Part shown: piece by piece, positions 11,624 through 19,926 of the stretch
Layout: the number at the start of each line of letters is the position of its first letter
Numbering within the stretch: position 1 is the first letter of the stretch
DNA from: Thiomonas sp. FB-6
GTDB lineage: Bacteria; Pseudomonadota; Gammaproteobacteria; Burkholderiales; Burkholderiaceae_C
DNA length: 64,000 bases
NCBI RefSeq assembly: GCF_000377645.1
Contig: NZ_KB898471.1
Span: 629,084-693,083 of the forward strand
Reading direction: 5' to 3'
Position numbers and translations under genes: made by a program
The notes under the pieces: model-generated
What the model was told of the DNA's origin: nothing
Databases searched by the model: none
What the model saw: only the letters and a program-made list of their open reading frames with translations

Positions 11624-12307
11624 ATGTCTACCGTAACGACTTTGGAAGCCGCGCTGGACGACGGCGCGGCCGACCGTACGCTGGGCGAACTGGCGCGCGA
11701 CATTCCCGGCGCCACCGCCGTGTTCCTGCGCCACCGCCTGGACTTCTGCTGTGGCGGCAGCGCCACGCTGCGCGACGCCGCGCAGGCGCGCGGCCTCGAC
11801 GCCGGCGCGGTGTGCGCCGAGCTGGCCGCGCTGCGCCCGCCGCCCGAGGCGCCGCTGCCGGAGCAGCCCGCGGACCTGGTGCAACTCATCGTCACCCGCT
11901 TCCACGACGTGCACCGGCGCGAACTGCCCGAACTGGTGCGTCTGGCCGACAAGGTCGAGCGCGTGCACCGCGGCCACCCCGAGGTTCCGGCCGGGCTGGC
12001 CGAGCACCTGCGCGGCATGCAGCAGGAATTGCTGGAGCACATGGAGAAGGAGGAATCCATCCTGTTCCCGATGATGGCGCGCTCGCCGCAGATGCAGCTG
12101 CGCCCGCCGATCCAGCGCATGCGCGAGGAGCACGTGGACCACGGCGAGGCCTTGCAGCGCCTGGAGGCCCTCACCCACGAGCTGCACGAGCCCGCGGACG
12201 CCTGCAACACCTGGGCCTCGCTGTACGTCGGGTTGCGCAAGCTGCACGACGACCTGATGCAACACATCCACATCGAGAACAACGTGCTGTTCCCGCGCTT
12301 CGAGTAG
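11624..12307 (+). CDS. ytfE: Iron-sulfur cluster repair di-iron protein (Ric/YtfE/ScdA)
   Basis: 227-residue protein with the ScdA N-terminal domain (LARDIPGATAVFLRHRLDFCCGGSATL, residues 17-45, with the CC pair) and a hemerythrin-like four-helix domain carrying His/Glu iron ligands (FHDVHRRELPEL, HMEKEESILFP, EEHVDHGEAL, HIHIENNVLFPRF). Ric proteins repair or supply iron to Fe-S clusters damaged by nitric oxide and may themselves handle NO. The start MSTVTT was chosen over longer in-frame starts because it matches the usual short N-terminus and leaves room for the promoter. Divergent from the nsrR-like gene, which probably represses it. Confidence 0.92.
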   Translation: MSTVTTLEAALDDGAADRTLGELARDIPGATAVFLRHRLDFCCGGSATLRDAAQARGLDAGAVCAELAALRPPPEAPLPEQPADLVQLIVTRFHDVHRRELPELVRLADKVERVHRGHPEVPAGLAEHLRGMQQELLEHMEKEESILFPMMARSPQMQLRPPIQRMREEHVDHGEALQRLEALTHELHEPADACNTWASLYVGLRKLHDDLMQHIHIENNVLFPRFE

Positions 12308-12333
12308 GCGCGCGACAGCAGGAGGCGGCGGCC

Positions 12334-12534
12334 ATGCCGAAGAAGTTTCCGCTGCATCCGGCGCACCCGGAGCGGGTGTGCTGGGGCTGCGAGCGCTACT
12401 GCCCGGCGGACTCGATGCGCTGCGGCAACGGCTCGGAGCGCACGCAGCACCCGGCCGAGCTCCTGGGCGACGACTGGATGGACTTCGGGCTCGACGCGCA
12501 GCGCGAGCCCGACACCCAGGCGCCGCCGTCCTGA
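12334..12534 (+). CDS. DUF3079 family small Cys-rich protein
   Basis: 66-residue protein starting MPKKFPLHPAHPERVCWGC with four cysteines in two pairs (CWGCERYC and a later RCGNGSERTQHP). This matches DUF3079, a small betaproteobacterial/proteobacterial family of unknown function; the cysteines could bind a metal. It follows ric by 26 bp on the same strand with an AGGAGG-like ribosome site, so it may be part of the NO-responsive transcript. No function can be assigned. Confidence 0.85.
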   Translation: MPKKFPLHPAHPERVCWGCERYCPADSMRCGNGSERTQHPAELLGDDWMDFGLDAQREPDTQAPPS

Positions 12535-12541
12535 GCCTGCA

Positions 12542-13588
12542 TCAGGAGGCGCCGCCGGCGCGCGCCAGCGCGGCCACCAGGTTGGACTCGGTCATCATGC
12601 CCACCAGCCGGCGTCCGGGCGCCACCACGGGCAGGTGATGGTGTCCGGTGCCGGCGAACAGCGGGATCAGCGCCGCCAGCGAGGTGCTTTCGCCAGCCAC
12701 GCGCGGGTCGGGGGTCATCAGTTCGCCGACCGTGGCGCCGCCGCGGGCGAGATCGGCCGGCGTGACGATGCCCACCAGGCGCCGCTCCCCATCCACCACC
12801 GGCAGGGCCTTCACGCGATGGCGCTGCAACAAGGCCGCGGCCTCCCCCGGCGGCATGCCGGGCCGGGCGGCGATGGGGTCGGGCGACATGACGTCGGCGC
12901 AGCGCACGTGGTCCAGCCGGCGCCGGTAGCTTTGCAGGTGCGTGTCTTCCAGCAGCGCCAGCAGGTCCTCGCGCGCGATGTCGAACACCTGGTTGTAGCG
13001 GGCCAGCAGCCGGTCCAGCTCGGTGCCCAGTTGGTCGAGCGAGGCCGGATCGTAGGCCGCGCGGCTGACCTCGATCGGCCGGTGCGGATAGCTGCGCCCG
13101 GTGGCGTTGTTGAACAACAGGCCCACCGCCACCAGCAACAAGGTGTCGACCAGCACCGGGAACACGACGAAATGGGGATCGCCGACCCCCGCCAGCGCGC
13201 TCAGCAGGGCCGAGGCGCCTCCCGGCGGGTGCAGGCAGCGCAGGGCCACCATCACCGCGATGGCCGCGCCCACCGCTACCGCGGCGACCAGCCCGGAATG
13301 CCCCAGCCAGCGCACGCACAAGACGGCCACCAGCGCCGACAGCGTGTCGCCGCCGATCACCGGCCAGGGCTGGGCCATCGGGCTGGAGGGCGCGCAGAAC
13401 ACCAGCACGGCGCTGGCGCCCAGCGGCGCCACCAGCCAGGGCGACATGGGCCCGAACCAGGGGCGCAGCGCATGGGCGACGAAGCCCGTCACCGCAATGC
13501 CCAGGGCGCCGCCCACCGCCATGCGCAGGCGCTCGCGCCCATCCACCGCGGTGGCCGCGGGAACGAAACTCCGCAACCAGGCTCTCAT
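12542..13588 (-). CDS. HPP family membrane protein with C-terminal CBS pair
   Basis: 348 residues. The N-terminal half has four or more membrane helices with the HPP signature (LVAPLGASAVLVFCAPSSPMAQPW near residue 55 and CLHPPGGASALL near 110). The C-terminal 130 residues form two CBS domains (VRCADVMSPDPIAARPGMP..., VGELMTPDPRVAG...). HPP proteins have been linked to nitrite transport in chloroplasts and cyanobacteria, and CBS pairs usually sense adenosine nucleotides. The ATG at 13588 was preferred; an in-frame TTG at 13597 is possible, and neither has a strong ribosome site. It follows the ClC gene by 16 bp and converges on the DUF3079 gene. The substrate is not determined by sequence. 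Confidence 0.88.
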   Translation of the reverse strand: MRAWLRSFVPAATAVDGRERLRMAVGGALGIAVTGFVAHALRPWFGPMSPWLVAPLGASAVLVFCAPSSPMAQPWPVIGGDTLSALVAVLCVRWLGHSGLVAAVAVGAAIAVMVALRCLHPPGGASALLSALAGVGDPHFVVFPVLVDTLLLVAVGLLFNNATGRSYPHRPIEVSRAAYDPASLDQLGTELDRLLARYNQVFDIAREDLLALLEDTHLQSYRRRLDHVRCADVMSPDPIAARPGMPPGEAAALLQRHRVKALPVVDGERRLVGIVTPADLARGGATVGELMTPDPRVAGESTSLAALIPLFAGTGHHHLPVVAPGRRLVGMMTESNLVAALARAGGAS

Positions 13589-13604
13589 GCCCGCCAACCC
13601 CGGT

Positions 13605-15428
13605 TCAGTGGCCCAGGCGCGTGGCGTGCAGGGCGCGCTGGCGCCATGCGCCGAGCACGTCGCTGCGCGTGAGCATGCCGCGCAGCGTGACGCCGTCGGC
13701 GTCGTCGACCACCGGCAGGCGGCCCACGCCGTGCAGGGTCATGAGATTGAGGGCATCGTGCAGGGATTCGCCGGCACGCACCACCACCGCGACACGCGTG
13801 ACCAGGCTGGCCAGCGGGGTCTGCGGGTCCAGGCCGGGGCGCGCCAGGTCGCGGCGCGTGAGCACGCCCACCACCTGTCCCGCCTCGTCCACCAGCGCGT
13901 AGCCCTGGTGCGCCGCGCTGCCCTGCTGCTGCAGCCAGCGGCGCAGTTCATCGACGGTCTGCGACGCGGGCAGGCTGACCGGCTGCATGCTGGCATGGTC
14001 GGCCACGCGCGCCTGCGCGAAGGGATCGGCCTGGTAGGCGCTGGGCACGCGCACGCCGCGGCGCGCGATCTTCTCGGTCATGATGGTCTCGCGCATGAGC
14101 AGCCCGGAGACCATGTAGGCGCTGGCGCAGCCGATCATCAGCGCCAGCAGTCCCGAGGTCTGCCAGGTGGCTTCCAGCGCGAACACCACCGAGGTGAACA
14201 GCGCGCGCGAGGCGCCGGCGAACATGGCGGCCATGCCGATCAGCGCGGCCATGCGCGGATCCAGCCCGAGTCCCGGGAAGGCGGCGGCCACCCCGTAGCC
14301 CAGCACCGCGCCGAGGCAGGCGCCGACGGTCATCAACGGAGCCAGCGTGCCGCCCGAAGTTCCGCTGCCCAGCGCGATGGACCACGACACCAGCTTGGCC
14401 CCTCCCAGCAACAGCAGCGCGCCCACGCCCAGCGTCCCGCTGAGCGCGTCGGTGATGTTCTCGTAGCCCACGCCCAGCGTGCGCGGCTGCCACCAGCCGA
14501 TCAGGCCCACCGCCAGCGCGCCCAGCGCCGGCCACCACATCCAGTGCACCGGCAGGCGGTCGAAGCCATCCTCCACCGCGTACAGCGCGCGCGTGACCGC
14601 CACCGCGGCCAGGCCCACCAGCACGCCCAGCAGCACGCTGGCCAGCAACGCACCCGGCTGGGGCCACGCCAGCTGCGGCATGGCGAAGAACGGGTGGTTT
14701 CCCAGCATCACCACGCGCAGCGCGGCGGCGGTCGAGCAGGCGCCGATCACCGGCAGCAGCGAGGCGGGGCGGAATTCGAACAACAGCAGCTCCACCGCCA
14801 GCAGCACCGCCGAGACCGGAGTGCCGAACACCGCCGTCATGCCCGCCGCGGCCCCGGCGGCCAGCAGGGTCTTGCGCTCGTCCGGCGTGATGTGCAGCCA
14901 TTGGCCAAACAGCGAACCCAGCGCGCCGCCGGTGGCGATGATCGGCCCCTCGGCGCCGAAGGGCCCTCCGGTGCCGATGGAAATCGCCGCCGACAAGGGC
15001 TTGAGCCACAGCACCCGCGCGGAGATGCGGCTGCGGTTGAGCAGGATCTGCTCCATCGCCTCGGGGATGCCGTGGCCCCGGATGGCCGGCGAGCCGTAGC
15101 GCGCCATCAGGCCGACGATCACGGAACCGATCACCGGCACCGCGATCACCCACGCGCCCAGGTGGTTGTGCCCGGGCGTGCCCAGGGTCCAGTCCCAGCG
15201 GCCCTGGAAGCTCAGGTGGGTGATCAGCCCGATGAGCAGCAGCAGCGCCTTGGCCACCGGCACCGCGGCCGCGCCGACCAGTGCGGCCAGCGCCAGCAGG
15301 TACAGGGTGCGCGAGCCCACGCCGCCGGGATCGCCGCCGATGTGCGCGCCGCGCGCCAGCGGCTCCAGCGACGGGGCAACGGGCACGGCGGCGTGCGGGG
15401 AATGCGGGGAATTCGAACTGGACGTCAT
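13605..15428 (-). CDS. ClC-type anion channel/antiporter with CBS domains
   Basis: 607-residue ClC protein with about 10-12 helices. Anion-path motifs: GHGIPEA (equivalent of GSGIP) near residue 145, GTGGPFGAEGPI near 185 containing the gating glutamate, and SGTSGGTLAPLMT near 350. The C-terminal 130 residues hold a CBS pair, unusual for bacterial ClCs such as E. coli EcClcA but common in others. The start MTSSSN follows the 194-bp divergent gap to the TPP enzyme gene; longer starts would run through that gap. Transcribed with the HPP-CBS gene. Whether it carries chloride, nitrate or another anion cannot be told: the selectivity Ser is replaced by His. Confidence 0.9.
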   Translation of the reverse strand: MTSSSNSPHSPHAAVPVAPSLEPLARGAHIGGDPGGVGSRTLYLLALAALVGAAAVPVAKALLLLIGLITHLSFQGRWDWTLGTPGHNHLGAWVIAVPVIGSVIVGLMARYGSPAIRGHGIPEAMEQILLNRSRISARVLWLKPLSAAISIGTGGPFGAEGPIIATGGALGSLFGQWLHITPDERKTLLAAGAAAGMTAVFGTPVSAVLLAVELLLFEFRPASLLPVIGACSTAAALRVVMLGNHPFFAMPQLAWPQPGALLASVLLGVLVGLAAVAVTRALYAVEDGFDRLPVHWMWWPALGALAVGLIGWWQPRTLGVGYENITDALSGTLGVGALLLLGGAKLVSWSIALGSGTSGGTLAPLMTVGACLGAVLGYGVAAAFPGLGLDPRMAALIGMAAMFAGASRALFTSVVFALEATWQTSGLLALMIGCASAYMVSGLLMRETIMTEKIARRGVRVPSAYQADPFAQARVADHASMQPVSLPASQTVDELRRWLQQQGSAAHQGYALVDEAGQVVGVLTRRDLARPGLDPQTPLASLVTRVAVVVRAGESLHDALNLMTLHGVGRLPVVDDADGVTLRGMLTRSDVLGAWRQRALHATRLGH

Positions 15429-15621
15429 GACCAAGCGCGGCCACGGACGGCCGCCTACGATGGGAATATGGAATAGAAAGCGACCGGAATCATAGTTGAT
15501 TTGGAATGTTTCCCGGAGATGGTGCGTCCCGCCTCGGGCGCGGGGCCTTGCCCGGCCGTCCACGAAACAGGACACAACTAGACTGGCCTCCCTGCTCGCA
15601 TTGCAGACCTCGGGACGATCC

Positions 15622-17340
15622 ATGCCCAACCAGACCACCGCCGCGCTGCTGCTTCAAAGCCTGCAGCAGCTGGGCGTCGAATTCCTTTTCGCCAACCTCG
15701 GCAGCGACCATCCGCCGCTGCTCGAAGCCCTCGAACAGGCGCGCGAGCAAGGGCGCGCGCTGCCGCGCCTGATCACCTGCCCGAACGAGATGGTGGCGCT
15801 GTCGGCCGCGCACGGCTGCGCGCTCGCGGGCGGCCGCCCGCAGGCGGTGATCGTGCACGTGGAGTGCGGCACCCAGGCGCTGGCCGGCGCCGTGCACAAC
15901 GCCGCGCGCGGGCGCGTGCCGGTGCTGATCTTCGCCGGGGCCTCGCCGCTGACCCAGGAAGGCGAATTGCGCGGAAGCCGCAACGAGTTCATCCACTGGA
16001 TCCAGGACGTGCACGACCAGCATGGCATCGTGCGCGGCTACATGAAATACGACTACGAGATCCGCGTCGGCCACAACCTGCCGCAGGTGCTCGCCCGCGC
16101 GCTGCGCATCGCCTGCAGCGCTCCGCAGGGTCCGGTCTACCTCAGCGCCGCGCGCGAGGTGCTGGAGCAGGAGGTTCCCGGCCTGGACGCGCAGCCCCTG
16201 CTGGCGCGCCCGCTGGAGCCGCTGGCGCTGGCGCCCGCCATGCTGGGCGAGCTGGCCGACGCGCTGTGCGAGGCGCGTTCGCCGCTGATCGTCAGCTCCC
16301 ACCTGGGGCGGCGCCCCGAGGCGGTACGCGCGCTGCAGCGCCTGAGCACGCGCATGGCGATTCCCGTGTGCGAGTCCGCGCCTTCCTGCCTGAACCTGCC
16401 CACCGACGACCCCATGTACCTGGGCAACCAGTGGAACCAGCCGGTGCAGAACCCGCTGCTGGCCGAGGCCGACGTGGTGCTGGTGCTCGACAGCGACGTG
16501 CCCTGGATCCCCACGGTGAACCGCCCGCGGCGCGACGCGCGCATTTTCCACATCGACGTCGATGCGCTCAAGCAGGCCATGCCGCTGTGGTACCTCGGCG
16601 CCGAACGCTCGGCGCAGGCCGACGCGCTGTGCGCGCTGGAACAGCTCGACGCCGAACTGCAGCGCCGCCCGCTGCCGCTGCAGGCCATCGAGCAGCGGCG
16701 CGCGCGCATCGCCGCGTTGCACGCACGGCGCGACCAGGAGCTGGCGGCGCTGGAAGCGCGCCCCGGCGACGGCGGCATCACCCCCGAGTACTTGTGCGCC
16801 TGCCTGCGCGCGCATGTCGACGCCGACACCATCGTGTGCAACGAGGGCATCTCCAACTACCACACGGTGATCAACCACCTGCGCCTCACCGAGCCCGGCA
16901 GCCTGCTGGCCAGCGGCGGCGGATCCCTGGGCTGGAGCGGGGGCGCGGCTTTCGGCGTAGGCCTGATGCGGCCCGGCTCCAAGGTGATCGCCTTGTGCGG
17001 CGACGGCTCCTACCTGTTCTCGGTGCCTTCGTCGGTGCACTGGATGGCGCGGCGCTACGCCGCGCCCTTCCTCACGGTGATTTTCAACAACGGCGGCTGG
17101 AAGTCCCCGAAGCTGTCGGCGCTGGCGCTGCATGCCGAGGACGCGGTGGGCCGGGCCGAGGACCTGGGCATGTCCTTCGAGCCGGCGCCCGACCATGCCG
17201 CAATCGCCGCCGCGGCGGGCGGCGCCTGGGGCCGCAGGATCGGCCGCGCCGACGAGGTCGAGCCGGCGCTGCGCGATGCCTTCGCGGCGCTGGCCGAGGG
17301 GCGCGCCGCCGTGCTCGACGTGCAGGTCGGCGCGCTCTGA
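15622..17340 (+). CDS. Acetolactate synthase-like TPP-dependent enzyme
   Basis: 572-residue thiamine pyrophosphate enzyme with the three-domain layout of the acetohydroxyacid synthase/benzoylformate decarboxylase group. The catalytic Glu is in CPNEMVALSAAHG near residue 58; the TPP-binding motif begins GDGSYLFSVPSSVHW near residue 460 and ends NNGGW. It lacks features needed to call it IlvB, and its neighbour is an alpha/beta hydrolase rather than ilvH, so it is more likely a catabolic 2-oxoacid decarboxylase/lyase or an IlvB-like paralogue. The start MPNQTT was chosen since it matches the usual short N-terminus; it lies 193 bp from the divergent ClC gene. Confidence 0.85.
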   Translation: MPNQTTAALLLQSLQQLGVEFLFANLGSDHPPLLEALEQAREQGRALPRLITCPNEMVALSAAHGCALAGGRPQAVIVHVECGTQALAGAVHNAARGRVPVLIFAGASPLTQEGELRGSRNEFIHWIQDVHDQHGIVRGYMKYDYEIRVGHNLPQVLARALRIACSAPQGPVYLSAAREVLEQEVPGLDAQPLLARPLEPLALAPAMLGELADALCEARSPLIVSSHLGRRPEAVRALQRLSTRMAIPVCESAPSCLNLPTDDPMYLGNQWNQPVQNPLLAEADVVLVLDSDVPWIPTVNRPRRDARIFHIDVDALKQAMPLWYLGAERSAQADALCALEQLDAELQRRPLPLQAIEQRRARIAALHARRDQELAALEARPGDGGITPEYLCACLRAHVDADTIVCNEGISNYHTVINHLRLTEPGSLLASGGGSLGWSGGAAFGVGLMRPGSKVIALCGDGSYLFSVPSSVHWMARRYAAPFLTVIFNNGGWKSPKLSALALHAEDAVGRAEDLGMSFEPAPDHAAIAAAAGGAWGRRIGRADEVEPALRDAFAALAEGRAAVLDVQVGAL

Positions 17341-17404
17341 TCCCCCTCCCCTCGCGCGAACAGGAACCAAAATCCGAAGTTGCGTATCCCGAGGACACCC
17401 CATC

Positions 17405-18130
17405 ATGCCTTCCCCCTGCATCCTCCTGCCGGGCCTGCTGTGCGACGACGCCGTGTGGAACGCGCAGGCTCGGGCCCTGGGCGCGCGCGGCATCGCCTGC
17501 AGCATCCCGGACTACGCCGAACTGGATTCCTTGCAGGCCATGGCGCGCAGCGTGCTCGACAGCGCGCCGGCCGGCCGCTTCGCGCTGGCCGGGCATTCCA
17601 TGGGGGCGCGTGTGGCGCTGGAAGTCGTTCGCCTGGCCCCCGAGCGGGTGCAGCGCCTGGCGCTGCTGGACACCGGCATCGACCCGCTGCCGGCCGGCGA
17701 GGCCGGCGAGCGCGAGCGCGCGCGCCGCATGGAACTGCTGGACATCGCGCGCCGCGACGGCATGCGCGCGATGGGGCGCGAGTGGGCGCGGGGCATGGTG
17801 CACCCCTCGCGCTGGGACTCGCCGGTGTTCGACGCCATCCTCGACATGCTGGAGCGCAAGACCCCGGCGGTGTACGAGGCGCAGATCCGCGCGCTGCTCG
17901 GCCGTCCCGACGCCCGCCCGCTGCTCGCCGGCCTCGCCTGCCCGGTGCTGCTGGGCTGCGGGCGCGACGACGCCTGGAGCCCGCTGGCGCGCCACGAGGA
18001 GATGCACGCGCTGCTGCCCGGCTCGCGCCTGGCGGTGTTCGAGCACAGCGGCCACATGGTCACCATGGAGCAGCCGGAGGCGGTCTGCGACGCCCTGCTG
18101 GACTGGATGGCCTGGGATCCCGCGGCCTGA
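17405..18130 (+). CDS. Alpha/beta hydrolase
   Basis: 241-residue single-domain alpha/beta hydrolase. The oxyanion/N-terminal motif is LLPGLLCDDAVW, the nucleophile elbow is GHSMGAR (Ser near residue 64), a catalytic Asp is plausible in GRDDAWSP near residue 195, and the His is in EHSGHMVTMEQPE near residue 219. The triad looks complete. No signal peptide is present, so it acts in the cytoplasm. It is 64 bp after the TPP enzyme on the same strand and probably cotranscribed; the substrate is unknown, an ester or C-C bond hydrolase being possible. Confidence 0.88.
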   Translation: MPSPCILLPGLLCDDAVWNAQARALGARGIACSIPDYAELDSLQAMARSVLDSAPAGRFALAGHSMGARVALEVVRLAPERVQRLALLDTGIDPLPAGEAGERERARRMELLDIARRDGMRAMGREWARGMVHPSRWDSPVFDAILDMLERKTPAVYEAQIRALLGRPDARPLLAGLACPVLLGCGRDDAWSPLARHEEMHALLPGSRLAVFEHSGHMVTMEQPEAVCDALLDWMAWDPAA

Positions 18131-18184
18131 AGCGTGGGCGCGGGCAAGCCCGCGCAGGCTCCGCCCCTTTCCGCAGCGAAGGCC

Positions 18185-18394
18185 TCAAGCCCGCCGCAAG
18201 GCCTCGTCCACGTTGCAGATCTGCGCGAATCGATCGCGCAGCACGGCCGCCGTGCGGCGCATGATCTCATCGGCCGCCAGCACGCGTCCGTCGGGCTCGG
18301 GCATGTCGAAGGTGAGCGTGGCGTCGAGCACGAAGTCGACTTCCCAGCCCAGGTCGGCGGCATGGCGCGTGGTGGTCTGACAGGTGCTCAAGAA
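18185..18394 (-). pseudogene. C-terminal remnant of an isochorismatase-like cysteine hydrolase
   Basis: A minus-strand reading frame ending at 18185 encodes CQTTTRHAADLGWEVDF..., DATLTFDMPEPDG and RDRFAQICNVDEAL. This is the C-terminal third of the isochorismatase/cysteine hydrolase fold, including the segment with the catalytic Cys. The N-terminal half with the catalytic Asp and Lys is missing: upstream sequence up to the nearest ATG (18460) does not resemble the family and runs into the argD leader. I read it as a truncated relic; a 92-residue peptide from 18460 could still be made but would lack the active site. Confidence 0.6.
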
Positions 18395-18458
18395 GGTCTC
18401 CTCGGGTGAAGGAACATTCTCCCACTGCTCGCGGGGTTTCGTTGTAGGATCGGATCCC

Positions 18459-18557
18459 ATGCAACGCCACCCGCGTCCCACCGCCGCCGCCCGAGCCGCA
18501 CGAGCCCGTCGCTCGTCGCCGTGTGCTGCGCGTGAGACCGAAACGATGAAGACCTGA
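18459..18557 (+). CDS. Putative Arg-containing leader peptide upstream of argD
   Basis: A 32-codon ORF with ATG at 18459 and TGA at 18555-18557, preceded by AGGA nine bases upstream. It has seven arginine codons, including a tandem CGT CGC at 18507-18512, and ends 27 bases before a strong hairpin terminator that precedes argD. The arrangement is that of a ribosome-mediated attenuator responding to charged tRNA-Arg. Arg-rich peptides are also common by chance in GC-rich DNA, so this is a hypothesis. A GCCGTG at 18518-18523 could pair with CACGGC in the terminator stem (18590-18595). Confidence 0.4.
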   Translation: MQRHPRPTAAARAARARRSSPCAARETETMKT

Positions 18558-18584
18558 AGTCCCCTTCGAATCGCGTTGTTCCGC

Positions 18585-18614
18585 AAGGCCACGGCTAACC
18601 CCCGTGGCCTTTTT
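18585..18614 (+). terminator. Rho-independent terminator/attenuator before argD
   Basis: AAGGCCACGG (18585-18594), a 7-base loop, and CCGTGGCCTT (18602-18611) make a perfect 10-bp stem followed by a run of five T (18610-18614). It sits 33 bp upstream of the argD start on the same strand, a position expected of an attenuator in a leader transcript; it could also stop read-through from upstream genes. Confidence 0.85.
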
Positions 18615-18647
18615 GTTTGCGCCTTCCGCCCCGACAGGATCCCCGCC

Positions 18648-19841
18648 ATGCCGACGACCACCGCTCCCGACGCGCAGTTCCAGCACCTCATGCCGGTCAC
18701 CGCCCGCCCCGCCAGCATTTTCGTGCGCGGCCAGGGCGCCTGGCTGTGGGACGAGGCCGGGCGCCGCTACCTGGACTGGTTGCAGGGCTGGGCCGTGAAC
18801 TCCCTGGGCCACAGCCCGGAGCTGATCAGCCGTGCGCTGCAGGAGCAGTCGACCCGGCTGCTCACGCCCAGTCCGGCGCTGTACAACCTGCCGGCGCTGC
18901 GCCTGGCCTCCCGCCTGTGCGAGCTCAGCGGCTTCGACCAGGTGTTCTTCGGCAGCACCGGCGCGGAGGCCAACGAGGGCGCCATCAAGCTGGCGCGCAA
19001 ATGGGGCCGCGTGGCTCGCGGCGGCGCCTTCGAGATCGTGACCTTCGCCGACGCCTTCCACGGACGCAACCTGGCGACCATGGCGGCCAGCGGCAAGGCC
19101 GGCTGGGACGCGCTGTTCCCGCCGAACGTGCCGGGCTTCGCGAAGGCCAGGCTCAACGACCTGGATTCGGTGCTCGCCGCGCTGAGCCCGCGCAGCGTGG
19201 CCATCCTGCTCGAGCCCGTGCAGGGCGAGGCCGGCGTGCGCCCGGCCACCCCGGAATTCCTGCGCGCGCTGCGCCGGCTGTGCGACGAGCGCGGCCTGCT
19301 GCTGATGTTCGACGAAGTGCAGACCGGCTGCGCGCGCCTGGGCGAGTTGTTCGGCTTCCAGCACTTCGGCGTCGAGCCGGACGTCATGACCCTGGGCAAG
19401 GGACTGGGCGGCGGCGTGCCGATCTCCGCGCTGCTGGCCAAGGCCCATTGCAGCGTGTTCGAGCACGGCGACCAGGGGGGAACCTATGCCGGCAATCCGC
19501 TGATGTGCGCGGTCGCGCTGGCCGTGCTGGAGCAGATCGGCACGCCCGAGTTCCTCGCCGGGGTGCGCGAACGCGGCGCGCAGCTCAGCCAGGGCCTGCG
19601 CGAACTGTCGCGGCGCCACGGCCTGGGCGAGGTGCGCGGCGCGGGGCTGCTGTGGGCGCTGGAGCTCGGGCGCGACGAAGCCGCCGCGGTGGTCGAACGC
19701 TGCCGCGAACTGGGCCTGCTGCTCAACGCCGCGCGCCCCCATTGCCTGCGCTTCATGCCGCGCCTGGACAGCAGCGAACCGGAGATCGCCGAAGGCATGC
19801 GCCTGCTGGACCAGGCGCTGGCGCAGGGCGCGGCGCACTGA
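18648..19841 (+). CDS. argD: Acetylornithine aminotransferase (class III, PLP)
   Basis: 397-residue class III aminotransferase of the ArgD group, which makes N-acetylornithine in arginine synthesis and can also act on succinyl-diaminopimelate. Seen: GSTGAEANEGAIKLARKW near residue 105, FHGRNLATMAASG near 145, LLEPVQGEAGV near 190, LMFDEVQTGCARLG near 225, and the PLP lysine in TLGKGLGGGVPISA near 252. Length is normal. The ATG at 18648 was chosen; a longer in-frame start at 18576 would translate through the terminator stem. It stands alone behind the leader/terminator. Confidence 0.9.
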   Translation: MPTTTAPDAQFQHLMPVTARPASIFVRGQGAWLWDEAGRRYLDWLQGWAVNSLGHSPELISRALQEQSTRLLTPSPALYNLPALRLASRLCELSGFDQVFFGSTGAEANEGAIKLARKWGRVARGGAFEIVTFADAFHGRNLATMAASGKAGWDALFPPNVPGFAKARLNDLDSVLAALSPRSVAILLEPVQGEAGVRPATPEFLRALRRLCDERGLLLMFDEVQTGCARLGELFGFQHFGVEPDVMTLGKGLGGGVPISALLAKAHCSVFEHGDQGGTYAGNPLMCAVALAVLEQIGTPEFLAGVRERGAQLSQGLRELSRRHGLGEVRGAGLLWALELGRDEAAAVVERCRELGLLLNAARPHCLRFMPRLDSSEPEIAEGMRLLDQALAQGAAH

Positions 19842-19926
19842 GACCCCACTTGCGGCAGGGGCAGCAGCGAAGCGCGGCGCGCTGTCCGGGCATACTTCGC
19901 AGCACGCCACTCCGGGATCCCGATCC

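Noticed and set aside
18576-18647. Longer start for argD (MFRKATANPRGLF...)
   Set aside because: It would translate through the terminator hairpin and adds 24 residues with no counterpart in ArgD proteins.
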